From contig NC_087065.1 in assembly GCF_963678635.1 (NCBI RefSeq), forward strand, positions 43,465,430 through 43,525,429: 60,000 bases of DNA, written 5' to 3'. The notes beneath the pieces were generated by a model. That model saw only the letters and a list, made by a program, of their open reading frames with translations, was not told the origin of the DNA and ran no database searches. Positions within the stretch are counted from its first letter, which is position 1, and each line of letters begins with the position of its first letter. This document shows, one piece after another, positions 1 to 9,988 of the stretch. The position numbers and the translations under genes were made by a program. The DNA is from Symsagittifera roscoffensis (taxonomy: Eukaryota > Xenacoelomorpha > Acoela > Convolutidae).

Positions 1-2537
1 AAAGACTCATCAAATTGCGTCATCCTCGATTATGTAACTACATTGATTGTTCACGGTCGGGTAACGAAGACGTACTTTTTGTTTTGGAACATGGAAAGAA
101 CTGGCTTAAGCCAGATAAATTTGATTCCAGTGATGTTTTGAAACACTCTTATCAGATCTTGCAAGGCCTGGATTACCTGCATAGTCAAAAAATTCCTCAT
201 CACTGTCTTGACTGGAACTGTCTCAATATTTCAAGTAGTGGTGATGTTAAATTAGCAAATTATGCGATACATTATGCCTCGCTTGGTGGAGTGATGGTTT
301 CTGCTCCAATAGACGTACCAAGATTCCTTCCTCCGGAAACCGTCATGAGCCATAGTATGGCCCATGAAGCACCAATTCCTGAATCAGACCTAGAGTGGAG
401 CGGATCTGACCACTCGTATGATGTTTGGACATTTGGCCTTCTGTTACTCGAAATGACTTTTAAGGTGCGTCTTTGGGAGTTTTTAAGCTTGAAGCAAATA
501 TTTTCGAAATTGATACTCCTTTTCGACGCGGACTCAGACGACGAAGCGTTACTTGATGACATCTTGAGGAGCAACAAGATCGACGAAGCCTTTGCAAAAT
601 TTGATCCAGTCGTACAAAATGTTGTGCGAAATTGTCTAAAGCGTAATCCAGCAAATCGTTCAACATGCAAAGAATTGATGACGCTCTATCCGGAGTCTCT
701 GAGAATCAAGCTATTATTAACTGGATATAATGTGCATGATAACAAAGTTGCTCTGTTTGAAGAATTTCGCCAACCAGTTGTTGAGATTTCAAAACTGCCT
801 TTAAAACCACTAACGACCGAAAGTTTCATTTATACTCGTCATTCAGATGAAATATTCCATTTATGGAAACTAGCAGGTGGGAATCTGGCAAAGGAGATGC
901 AGAAACAAGGTCTACTGAAACAGATCTTCCAGATATGCAGGTTCCCAAACTGTATATCAAATGACGGTGTCTATCTTGGCAACGAGTTCTCGAGAATTTT
1001 AAAGGCGAATGACCGAATCATAGAGTTGAGTATCGAATCTTTACAAAGTAAATTATCATCGGTGTCTATGGATACATTTTTCCCTTTGCTGTGCTTCTCG
1101 AGCCAATCAGTTATAGCAGCGGGCGGTGATTTCGGGATGCGATGCTTAGGATCGAACATCAAAGAAGTCGACGTTGAGTATCAACTAAAAAGACTTGTAA
1201 TGTTCCACAGGTTGATTAGAGCGTTTCCTGTAACGAAAAAACTTCTGTACAAGGAGGCTTTTACGGATATTCCTGCCTATTACAGAAACTTTATATGGGC
1301 TGCGCTTTTGCATGTTAACTGTAGTGCTACATATATGATGAAAGTTAACTCGATGTTAGACAGTATCGACTTCTCCGTGGAGTTGCCAAGTGACAAGCAG
1401 ATCGACGTTGACATACCAAGATGTCATCAATATCACCCCCTATTATCCTCGCCCACAGCCCACGGGGCTCTGAGAACTGTGATCCGGGCTTGGGTTATTT
1501 CGAACCCAGACCTGGTCTACTGGCAAGGCCTGGACTCATTAGCGGCCCCTTTCGTATGTCTACATTTCAACAATCCTGCTCTTGCATTTTCTTGTCTATC
1601 TCAATTTATTAAAAAGTACTTGTATAAGTTCTTCTTGGCGGATAACTCGGCGATTATTCAAGAATTTCTTGCTTGTTTCTCGCAAGTTATAGCATTCCAC
1701 GATCCAGAACTATTTTACCATTTACACGAACAGAATTTCTCGCCAAATCTGTACGCTATGTCATGGTTCTTAACAGTTTTTGCTCACACCTTTCCCATGG
1801 GCAAAATCTATCATTTGTGGGATACTTTAATACTGCAAGGACCCTCTTTTCCTCTATTCATGGGTGCAGCCATTTTGGAATTGTTACGATCTCAACTGCT
1901 TGCTGTAGATTTTGATGGTGCAATTCTATTGTTTTCCGATATACCTGAAATTGAAGTAGAGTCTATTAAGACTCTTTCATTACAGCTTTCGGTGTCAACG
2001 CCCCCAAGTTGTTTATTTCGGAACTGGGTGAACCCCGATCTATATCATACACAGTTCTTGCCGAGTGACAACTTAACCCGTATACAATCTAAATGTAGCA
2101 TTGATTACCCGTTATCTGAACGACAATTAGACTGGTGCCCGAGAATTCACGCACACGATGTGATCGTACTTATCAAGTTGAGAGACGAAAGCTCATCAGG
2201 AGATAATCTGATTCAAAACTCAGAAATGAAATTGTCCAAGTTTGTTATAATTGACGTGCGGTCAAAATCTGAGTTTGACAGAGGTCACTTGCCAGAAAGC
2301 GTGAACATAAATTACGGAGAAATGATGCATGAAGATGAAGTCAAGGTCATTGCGCTAATAACCGATCAAGTGAAGGTCGAGGATAACAGCTTGGTCGTAG
2401 TAATGGGTCCTTCTAATAACGTGATATTATGCAGAAACTTCACTAGTTTATTGATTAAGTCATCGTACTCTAGAGTTTGTTTTGTGCACGGAGGAGCAGA
2501 CGAGTTCGCTCACACAAATTTGATGATTGTAAATTAA
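1..2537 (+). CDS. TBCK: TBCK, TBC domain-containing protein kinase-like protein (5' partial)
   Basis: TBCK is a pseudokinase/Rab-GAP-like protein linked to endosomal trafficking and TOR signalling. The frame is open from base 3 with no start, so the N-terminus lies outside the window; about 845 residues to TAA at 2535-2537 are present. Domain order matches the family: kinase-like domain (about residues 1-230), a linker, a TBC domain (about 400-650), and a C-terminal rhodanese domain (about 710-840). In the kinase part the catalytic HRD site reads HHCLDWNCL and the DFG position reads KLANYAI, so catalytic residues are missing, as is usual in TBCK. The TBC part keeps both finger motifs, VDIPRCHQY (arginine finger) and VYWQGLD (glutamine finger), so GAP chemistry is possible. 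The rhodanese part has VIIDVRSKSEFDRGHLPES, with no obvious active-site cysteine loop. The whole stretch is one exon, which is unusual for this gene. Family assignment is secure. Confidence 0.95.
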   Translation, partial: RLIKLRHPRLCNYIDCSRSGNEDVLFVLEHGKNWLKPDKFDSSDVLKHSYQILQGLDYLHSQKIPHHCLDWNCLNISSSGDVKLANYAIHYASLGGVMVSAPIDVPRFLPPETVMSHSMAHEAPIPESDLEWSGSDHSYDVWTFGLLLLEMTFKVRLWEFLSLKQIFSKLILLFDADSDDEALLDDILRSNKIDEAFAKFDPVVQNVVRNCLKRNPANRSTCKELMTLYPESLRIKLLLTGYNVHDNKVALFEEFRQPVVEISKLPLKPLTTESFIYTRHSDEIFHLWKLAGGNLAKEMQKQGLLKQIFQICRFPNCISNDGVYLGNEFSRILKANDRIIELSIESLQSKLSSVSMDTFFPLLCFSSQSVIAAGGDFGMRCLGSNIKEVDVEYQLKRLVMFHRLIRAFPVTKKLLYKEAFTDIPAYYRNFIWAALLHVNCSATYMMKVNSMLDSIDFSVELPSDKQIDVDIPRCHQYHPLLSSPTAHGALRTVIRAWVISNPDLVYWQGLDSLAAPFVCLHFNNPALAFSCLSQFIKKYLYKFFLADNSAIIQEFLACFSQVIAFHDPELFYHLHEQNFSPNLYAMSWFLTVFAHTFPMGKIYHLWDTLILQGPSFPLFMGAAILELLRSQLLAVDFDGAILLFSDIPEIEVESIKTLSLQLSVSTPPSCLFRNWVNPDLYHTQFLPSDNLTRIQSKCSIDYPLSERQLDWCPRIHAHDVIVLIKLRDESSSGDNLIQNSEMKLSKFVIIDVRSKSEFDRGHLPESVNINYGEMMHEDEVKVIALITDQVKVEDNSLVVVMGPSNNVILCRNFTSLLIKSSYSRVCFVHGGADEFAHTNLMIVN

Positions 2538-2747
2538 CTGTAGTTAATAATAATTGCTGTTGTAGTGTAGTTAACTAAATTTTACAGAAAAATCTGAAAA
2601 ATAATCTATCGATTCTTTACGCTTGCAATAAGCCAGCTATATCATTAGAAATTTAAAATTAATTTACTTTCAATCAAGGCTGATCTTCATTTTATCTTTA
2701 AATCGTTACAGTGGTAAATTAGCCTTTTTACGCGTTTTCAATTAACT

Positions 2748-2778
2748 TTCGATTTTATTTGATGTTTCAGGTTTTTTG
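2748..2778 (+). promoter_or_regulatory. Splice-acceptor-like site upstream of the ASL start codon
   Basis: A T-rich tract ends in TTTCAG at 2770, followed by eight bases and the ATG at 2779. This is a good 3' splice site with no visible upstream exon. It could close a 5'UTR intron or receive a trans-spliced leader. The TBCK stop is only 241 bases upstream and I see no AATAAA in between, which would fit a two-gene transcript. That is inference only. Confidence 0.45.
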
Positions 2779-4450
2779 ATGGCCGGCAACGCAGCTGCTT
2801 CTGGTGACGATGGTCCAAAACTATGGGGAGGACGTTTCAAGAAACCTCTCGATAGCGAGATGGAGAAATTCAACGCTTCAATCGACTACGACAAAATCAT
2901 GTGGTCAGCTGACATTGACGGAAGCATAGCATATGCCAAAGCACTCGCAAAGACATCCATCATAAGTGCAGAAGAAAGAGACAAGTTATGCCAAGGCCTG
3001 GAGCTAGTAAGAAATGAATGGAAAGGCGGAAAATTTCAGATAGTTGCTTCGGACGAAGATATTCACACTGCGAATGAGAGAAGACTAACCGAACTGGTCG
3101 GAGACGTCGGCAGAAAATTACACACGGGTCGAAGTCGAAACGACCAAGTAGCTACCGATACGAGGTTATGGTTGCGAGATCGAATACTAGCCATTTCAGC
3201 TGTCCTCAAAGAAGCTATATCTGCCTTTGTAGAGCAAGCTAAAGTGAATCAAACTGTAATGTTACCAGGGTATACGCACTTGCAAAGAGCTCAGCCAATC
3301 AGATGGTCGCATTGGTTACTATGTTATGCTTCTATGTTGAAAAGGGATTTCGAAAGGCTTCAAGAGGTGTATAAAAGAACGAATGTTTTGCCACTGGGTT
3401 CTGGAGCGTTAGCAGGACACCCCTTTGATATCGACCGAGATTTCCTGGCCATGGAATTGAACTTTGATGGTATAACTCTGAACAGTTTGGACGGAACCAG
3501 TGATCGAGATTTTGTGTCTGAGTTTCTATTCTGGAGCTCATTGACGTCGACTCATCTGAGCAGAATGGCAGAGGATTTGATAATTTACTCGACTAAGGAG
3601 TTCTCATTTGTCACTTTGGCTGATGAGTACAGCACAGGGTCTAGTTTGATGCCACAGAAGAAGAATGCGGACAGTTGTGGTAAGTCTCGAAAAATTCCTT
3701 TTCCTCCCATTTATGATGATGACTTGATATATAGTAAACAATTTGTTTTTAGCCAACTTTGAAAGTTTGGTTTTTGAACCATTCCTTCTTTTATTTGATT
3801 GTAATATTAAAGCGTGCGCTATGAAGGGTCCTCTGATTGTATTCTAAAATAAGCTAAGTGTTTCCTGCAATTTTTATACAAGAGCGCCAATTTTCTTTTA
3901 TGAAAAATAATATTAAATGCATTAATAAAAATGTTTTCCAGAATTGATTCGAGGCAGAGCTGGGCGACTAACTGGACACCTCACGGGCTGGTTATGTACC
4001 CTGAAAGGACTCCCTCTTACATACAACAAAGATCTGCAAGAAGACAAGGAACCTCTGTTCGATGCCGTAGAAACCATCACAAGTCTGATCAAGATATCCT
4101 GTGGCGTGATCAAAACATTAACTGTGAACCCCGATAAGATGAAGGCGGCTCTTAGTCCAGAAATGTTAGCCACAGATATTGCTTACTATTTGGTGCGCAA
4201 AGGAGTCCCGTTCCGAGATGCGCACCATGTTTCAGGAGAGTGCGTTCAATTGGCAGAATCGAAAAATGTCGATTTGGACAAGCTGACGGTAGATGACTTT
4301 CTAGCTGTTTCAACCAAGTTTGAATCCGATATTCTGCAGATTTTTGACTACGAGAAGTCAATGGAACAATATAACGCCAAAGGAGGCACGGGTTCGAAAT
4401 CGATCAAATGGCAAATCGAAGTTTTCACTGATTGGCTGAAGCAAAACTGA
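2779..4450 (+). CDS. ASL: Argininosuccinate lyase (two exons)
   Basis: Cleaves argininosuccinate to arginine and fumarate in arginine synthesis/urea cycle; a cytosolic homotetramer in known members. Exon 1 is 2779-3679 and exon 2 is 3942-4450; the 262-base intron (donor GTAAGT, acceptor TTTTCCAG) splits a GAA codon in phase 1. The spliced product is 469 residues, against 464 in human. Family motifs are in place: KLWGGRF near the N-terminus, TGRSRNDQVATD, the catalytic-histidine region GYTHLQRAQP, the fumarase/lyase signature GSSLMPQKKN with the mobile-loop serine, then TYNKDLQEDKE and AYYLVRKGVPFR. The start is the ATG in MAGNAAASGDDGPKLWGG; an upstream TTG is not needed. The residue after PQKKN is Ala where Pro is usual. 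It follows TBCK on the same strand. Identity is very secure. Confidence 0.96.
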
Positions 4451-5472
4451 AACTCAAGTTCATTTTGTCGCTATTTATCATGCTATTTGTATCAATTTGA
4501 CAATGCCAAAATTTGCTGTGCAATAGAATTATTGATGCGTTGCTTAAATCTATCCGTATCTCGATTTGCAACCACCACTTTTAAGGGCTCTGGAAGGTTA
4601 TTTTGATTAAAATCGTAATTTCATGAGCCAGGAAGCAATTTAATTTATTCAATAGTTTATCGATTGAAGTTTCTGAAAAAAGTGTCTATCATTGTTTTGT
4701 GGGTGGCTCTGTTAGTATTTCCCATTAATTTGATGTCTTAGTCTTTAAGCACAAATTTTGATTAAACTGTATTTTACCATAGCGATAGCTTATATAGCCA
4801 TTGTATACCTTGCTTTGTTTTTGAACTCTTTGTAAACTGAAGAGTATTCTGCATGTCTTGAACTTGAAATTGTATCAAAACATTGAATTTTAATATTGCG
4901 TCATTTTTTTCAAATTCTCCCTGCAACTTCAAATTAGTGTTAGTTTTCAGGGAAAAAAAGGATATTTATACCAGAAAATACTTTCCTTAACTTATTCGAC
5001 AAATCAAAACATGATCGCAAAGAAATATATACTGTAAATAGAATGATTGAAGTGGTTCCTGCGAATCAGCCGTAACAGTACTGACAAGGATAGTACATTT
5101 GTATTATCTACCCACATTCCAGACTTTGAGCGAAGCTCTTTTTTGTGCGAATCAAGACCGTTTTTTGCGTCTAGAACTTTTACGTGGTACCACTATTGCA
5201 GCCGAAATTGGTCAGGCTGTGGTAGACCTGAAGCTAGAGGTCAGGTGAGAGCTCGTTTTCGCACACTATCATTGCCATGGCGTGGGATCGAATACACGAT
5301 CTGACGATTTCAAAGTGAAAGCCTTACCCATATGCTAAGTGCCTCTAAGGCTGTATAATTTAACTTACAAGAGCAAGTGTCCTGTAATCAAAAACTAGTT
5401 TCTTTTGCGTAAAAATATTCTTTCAAATCTTACTTGCTTTTCTTGCTTTATTAGTGAACTCTAATAAGATAT

Positions 5473-5500
5473 GGTCTGGGGTTCGAGTCCCAGCCGGACC
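5473..5500 (+). other. tRNA B-box-like sequence, possible SINE or tRNA pseudogene remnant
   Basis: GGTTCGAGTCC inside CTGGG...CCCAG resembles a tRNA T-arm. The loop is one base too long, and no partner for the putative acceptor strand GCCGGACC exists 70 bases upstream, so it is not a functional tRNA. A second weak match (GGATCGAATAC) lies near 5284. A decayed tRNA-derived SINE is possible. Confidence 0.2.
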
Positions 5501-5725
5501 TGGATTTTCAGTCTGCATCAAATTGAACGGGAAAAACAGAATTGTCGGACTTATGTATGTCTGCTTATATTTTGTCGGCTAAAGTGCTGCATCGGAGATT
5601 TTTTTTGCTGCCAGCATTTTTCATCATAGATGCAAGTGCTGTTGATTTACAGTTTTTAAATTTGAATAGCCTTGTAGTTGTATTTTTTCCTGCTTGTTTC
5701 TTTTCGCTGAAAAGCTTTATTTGTC

Positions 5726-5825
5726 TTATGTTTCATCGTCGTCTTAGGTTTCGGCTTATGTTTTATTCGTCTTAGGTTTCGGCTTATGTTTTATTCGTCT
5801 TAGTTTCAGCTTATGTTTCATCATC
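5726..5825 (+). repeat. Minisatellite, ~30-base unit, about four copies
   Basis: The phrase CGTCTTAGGTTTCGGCTTAT followed by GTTT and ATT/CATC recurs about every 30 bases between roughly 5726 and 5825, with the last copies decayed (TTAGTTTCAGCTTATG). No open frame or structure suggests a function. Confidence 0.75.
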
Positions 5826-7056
5826 TTAGTTATTTTATTTTGTGTCGCTTCAAAAGAAAAATTTGATTAATTTTTGTATTAAAAATTTAGGTAGTTTGTA
5901 TTGCAAGATTTCGAATTTTTTTTTGACAATTACTCCTCTTAGAGAACTTTTTTGTTTTTGGGGTCATTGAGCGTCTGCTTATTTGTTGCGGCCGCTGGAT
6001 AAAAATTAAAATCTTTTTTAATGCTGATGGTTGTGTTATTCGACTATTTTTCTGAAATTTCATTTTTTCCCAATAATAAAACTCAGATCCTGTTATTTTC
6101 ATCTCAATTTCTGTCCATCCACAATCTTGCAATACTTCGTTTCCGTTGTATAGCCAGTGATGCGAATCTCCGTTTTACCTGTGCGTACATAAATGGTTTA
6201 AGTAGTGTGGGAGTAGAAAATTTGGTATCATGTTTAATTTGCAGTCGCAATTTGTATTCCAAAGTAAAACTTCAGTTTATAAAGCTAGTTTAATGAGCCT
6301 AAAATGGGCAACAGTTTTGAAAAAATTATGATTTTTTTAAATGGGTAATTTTTATACAAAAAATGTGTAAATTAAAATATGAAGTATGAGAAAGGAATAT
6401 CGGTTACGAAAAAAGCTGATGTTGACTAGTTGATCTCAAATGAGGAAACAGTAGCAGTCAATTAACGCCTCACAAATGGGATGAGGCAAAAGAGAGCACC
6501 TGATTGCTGTTGGGCAAGTAACACAAAATGCAATGACCACGGTATCTGACCCTGATTTTCTCCGGACTCCCTCTTCAAAAACACAAATCGATGAATATTA
6601 GCCGTTATCTGTTACAGAGATTGAGCAATTTGATGTATTTTTTTTTCGGTTTTTTTCCGAATTGTTTATGCGTTTTGGTCCTGATATAGGTTGAAATGGG
6701 GCTGCGGTTATTGGAGAAAAGCGAAACTAAAAAAATCTACAAAAAATTGATTATGAATTTGTCTCTCTTGCGGTAAATTGAATTTTGAGTTTGAGTGGAC
6801 AAAACATAATCTACATCTCGACTCGACCAAAAGGTTTTTCTAATGGTAGCATATTCACTTTTTATGAGTAATTTTTCATGTATCAACAATCTCGTTGAAA
6901 AATCATGCTTCGGGGTTTTGAAAATACGCAATAAATAGTTCCCAATCATCAAGAGGTGGTCTTATCAATTATTTCAGGTATTTCAAAAGACAAAATTAAT
7001 AAATATTGAGAGCAATATTGCAATATGTGGCAACTTTGAGTATTGCATTTTGCATG

Positions 7057-7470
7057 CAGAGGTGGATCTAGGATTTTCTCGAGGGCGTGGATTTTCAAAA
7101 AATTTCGAAATTTTTGTCGACCTTGTTTTTTAGGTCGACCAAATTGATTTTCCGAGCTTTCCCAAAGCACTAAAAAGACCCTATTTTGGTCAAATTTTCA
7201 GCGCCGCTGGCAAAATTTTGAAAAACAGGCCAAAAAGGCGTTTTTAGGCACTTTTTAGAAAGTTTAGACAAAAAATCGCGTTTTTTTGGCGCGCGCCCCT
7301 CGAAGTTAGTATATATGGCCGCCCAAGGCGCCTTAAGAAAATTTTTAGGGTTCATCACCAAATATGGATATCTCAAAATTGTACAAAAGAGAACCCTTTG
7401 GGTCGGCAGGCGGTCGAATCCCTGAGAAGAAGGAATCGTCTCCCCCCCCCCCCCCCCAAATCCGCCCCTG
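7057..7470 (+). mobile_element. hAT-type MITE, complete with target-site duplication
   Basis: The 414-base element starts CAGAGGTGGATCTAGG and ends with the inverted complement of CAGGGGCGGATTTGGG, so the terminal inverted repeats match at 12 of 16 positions and have the CAG...CTG ends typical of hAT transposons. The flanks are an 8-base duplication, TTTGCATG at 7049-7056 and ATTGCATG at 7471-7478 (7 of 8 matching), the length hAT transposases make. There is no transposase gene, so it is non-autonomous. A run of C at 7442-7457 lies just inside the right end. Related copies are at 8065 and 11230. Confidence 0.8.
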
Positions 7471-7570
7471 ATTGCATGTATTAAGCTTGCGAAGTACATT
7501 GCATGAAATGTTCATATCATTACTTTCAGTCACTAAACTTGTACATGAGATTTTTACATGCTACTAAGAT

Positions 7571-7812
7571 AGCTTTATAAATGCATTGGATCTACTAAAT
7601 AATCTCTCCCCCTCATTTTTTTAAGAAAGGGGGTGGGAGATTGTTAAGTAGATAAAAACAGTCGAGTTTTTGACCTATCAGAATGCAGTTAAGTTGGAAT
7701 TCGCAATAGAAAGCTCTGTGCTAATTTCCTGTATTTATTGATAGGGGGAAGCTGTTAAGTAGATACCATAGAAGAAGATTGTGAAGTATATCCAATGCAT
7801 TTTTGTGCTAGC
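7571..7812. repeat. Foldback repeat with a nested hairpin
   Basis: Outer arms: AGCTTTATAAATGCATTGGA at 7571 and its diverged inverse near 7785-7812 (ATATCCAATGCATTTTTGTG and flank). Inside, ATCTACTAAATAATCTCTCC from 7590 pairs with GGGAGATTGTTAAGTAGAT ending at 7653, a ~24-base stem. The right-arm phrase GTTAAGTAGAT recurs near 7755. It looks like a small TIR or foldback element; no target duplication was found. Confidence 0.55.
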
Positions 7813-8064
7813 TGACATGTTTCACAAGAATTCAAAATTTGCGGTTCTTTTGAACAATTAGTTTGGCTTCTAAATAAATTAACACCCAATACTGTTCTAA
7901 GAACATCGAGGAGCGACCCAGCTATTTAATTTGAATCTGCCACCTTTTGTATTATATCACGAAATATTGAAATGGCTTAAAAAAAGAAAACAATGTTTGT
8001 CTTCGATGCTTGAGTTTACAATAATATCGATCTTGTAGCTAGCTTCACTTAGTCCCGTCACAAG
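7813..8064. other. Short non-coding stretch
   Basis: No gene, hairpin or repeat recognised here. Confidence 0.4.
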
Positions 8065-8260
8065 CAGTAGCGGATTTAGGGAAATCGAAGGACGCCCCAC
8101 CCCCGTCACAGGGATTCAATCCCTTGATTAAAGACATCCATTTTTGGCTGACCGACCCTGAAATTTTTCTAAAGTCGCCTTAGGTGCGAAAATATATTAG
8201 CTTTGAGAGGGGAGCGCGCGCGGAAAACGCCCAAAAACATTTGAAAGTTCAAAGAACTGT
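8065..8260. mobile_element. Partial relative of the hAT-type MITE at 7057
   Basis: It begins CAGTAGCGGATTTAGGG, matching the family's terminal repeat. It then shares, in order, GGGATTC, a CCCTGAAATTTTTCTAAAG...CGCCTT block and a GAGGGG-AGCGCGCGCG block with the reverse strand of the 7057-7470 element. Homology fades near 8260 and no second end was found, so one end appears lost. Confidence 0.6.
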
Positions 8261-9132
8261 GGTCAGAAAATGTATGCTACCTGCGCAGCGACCGGCCATT
8301 TTTTTTACTTGGCAACGATGATAGCTGCAGTTAGAGCTTCTGCACCCCATGCAAAGTACCCTGTTCATTATTCCTTGTTTTTATCAAATTTAGTTCAAAA
8401 TTGTGAATTTAAACTTCAAGTCAGAGGTCGCGAATTTCTGTTACTCAAAACCAGAGGAATGATATCTTCAACGCCATTTGGTGCAATTAAAAGTCTCAAG
8501 CCATTATGGATTTACCGGGATGTTTCTTGAAATTTCCTCACTGTGAGTTTAACTGGTGCAAGTTGGCAAATATTACCTGAATGACTTAGAGACGAAATCA
8601 CTTGAAGACGAAAAACTGCTGGTTTTATTCTTCAAATAAATAATCAGTGATATTTGATACGAGAATCATCGAATAGTCTTGCGAAGAGGTGTGCGGATAA
8701 TTTCTGATCATCTGTGTTCAGAAAGTATCCGCAAGCCCCTTTGGCTTCAGTTTTCCTTAAGGCTACAGCATCCAAATGCTTAAATCATTTGTTCGGTTTT
8801 GATAATTTCGACTTTTTGAAAGCTAGTTGATAATCGCTTTTGAATCAAGTGGATATATCGAACCGATCCAAGCTTGGAAAATACAAAATAGCAGGCAGCA
8901 AAGACTCTTTTTCGACAAATTGGAGCCTTTCAAAATGAATATTTCTTCAACTAGTACCTTTTTATAGGCTCATCACTTTCTTGGACCCGTTCTTAAAGGA
9001 TTTTACTTTCAATATGACGCCATATATGCTTGCAACAAATGAAAAATTTACCATCGAAAGGAAACGTAGACTCACCATTTCACTTTTTGTGGAAACTCAC
9101 TTTGAATTCAGTTGATCTCTCGGTAGATAGAG
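8261..9132. other. Non-coding stretch upstream of the racemase-family gene
   Basis: An 86-codon open stretch at 8270-8530 resembles no known protein and has no support beyond being open. The promoter or 5'UTR of the downstream gene must lie here, but no element stands out. Confidence 0.4.
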
Positions 9133-9157
9133 AATCTTTTCTTGTCTTGGAACAGAA
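9133..9157 (+). promoter_or_regulatory. Splice-acceptor-like site two bases before the racemase-family ATG
   Basis: A pyrimidine-rich run (TCTTTTCTTGTCTTGG) leads to AACAG, then AA and the ATG at 9158. An acceptor this close to the start suggests a 5'UTR intron or a trans-spliced leader, as also seen before ASL. Confidence 0.45.
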
Positions 9158-9988
9158 ATGAAACCAGCACCCACTCTTGGAGTCATTCGACTGGACTACG
9201 ACTACCCTCCAGCATGTGGAGACATCGACTGTCCGGATACCTACGGGTACGATGTCTATTACAAAGTAGTCCCCGGACTCACTTTCGAAATGGCCCAGTC
9301 TGGTAAACTGACTCCCGAAGTCAAACAAAGATTCATCGAATCTGTCACTTGGCTTATCGAGGAGAAAAAAGTGAGTGTCATAACCGGAGATTGTGGATTC
9401 ATGGTGTACTTCCAAGAACTGGCACTGAGCATTGACAAGGAGAAGCCAGTCTGCATGGTAATGAGCTCACTGCTCCAGCTTAAATCCATCCAAGCTACCC
9501 TTTCACCTGACGACGAGATCATTGTCATGACTGCAAATGGAGTTGCTCTTGGTGGGATGACTCAAGCTTTCGAGAAGGCCTGCGGGTTCACTTTTGTCGA
9601 CCCGCGAGTCAAGATCCTCGGATGCGAGAACATCCCAGGATTCGAAGCAGTCGCTTTGGGTCAGAAGGTCGATGTCGCCAAGGTGCAACCAGGAATGGTC
9701 GCACTTGTGAACGAAACTCTGAAGAAAAACCCGAAGGTCAAGGCCATTCTTCTGGAGTGTACCGAGTTGCCGCCATACGCTAACGCAATCCGAGAGTGCT
9801 CCAATCTCCCAGTTTGGGATGTGATCTCGGCGTGTAACTATGTCATCAGTGCGTACCTGAATGAACCAAGATACGGAAAGCAGGGTTGGCAGGCTGATTG
9901 GGATCAAGTCCAGGACGAATATGTCTTCGGACAAAATGTCAAGGCTTCCAACAAAGTGTACCTCGTAAACAAACCAGCAAAGCAGTAA
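9158..9988 (+). CDS. Aspartate/glutamate racemase-family protein, intronless
   Basis: A 276-residue product of the Asp/Glu/hydantoin racemase superfamily, which uses two cysteines to move a proton at an amino-acid alpha carbon. Both expected cysteine sites are visible in the two half-domains: ITGDCGFM near residue 88 and LLECTELPPYA near residue 202. The N-terminus GVIRLDYDYPPACGDIDCP and the VPGLTFEMAQSGK segment are typical of a subgroup of uncharacterised members, so the substrate is unknown. Length fits a complete single-exon protein; start is the first ATG, right after an acceptor-like site. The codons favour C and G at third positions (GTC, ATC, GAC), unlike the AT-rich surroundings and the TBCK and ASL genes. 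That could reflect high expression or transfer from another lineage. No signal peptide or membrane segment. Confidence 0.88.
   Translation: MKPAPTLGVIRLDYDYPPACGDIDCPDTYGYDVYYKVVPGLTFEMAQSGKLTPEVKQRFIESVTWLIEEKKVSVITGDCGFMVYFQELALSIDKEKPVCMVMSSLLQLKSIQATLSPDDEIIVMTANGVALGGMTQAFEKACGFTFVDPRVKILGCENIPGFEAVALGQKVDVAKVQPGMVALVNETLKKNPKVKAILLECTELPPYANAIRECSNLPVWDVISACNYVISAYLNEPRYGKQGWQADWDQVQDEYVFGQNVKASNKVYLVNKPAKQ

Larger units (their letters stand above)
4451..7056. other. Non-coding AT-rich stretch downstream of ASL
   Basis: No reading frame here resembles a protein I recognise. The visible structure is the minisatellite at 5726-5825 and a tRNA-B-box-like stretch at 5473-5500. The remainder is T- and A-rich unique-looking sequence; ASL 3'UTR presumably occupies the first few hundred bases, although no clear AATAAA follows the stop closely. 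Confidence 0.5.

Noticed and set aside
5420-5512. Functional tRNA gene
   Set aside because: T-arm-like sequence only; loop length is wrong and no acceptor or anticodon stems pair.
7170-7533. Minus-strand open frames with a Gly run
   Set aside because: Produced by the poly-C tract and MITE sequence, not a protein.
9080-9934. Antisense open frames over the racemase gene (for example 9503-9934 minus)
   Set aside because: Shadow frames of a well-supported plus-strand gene; no protein-like motifs.
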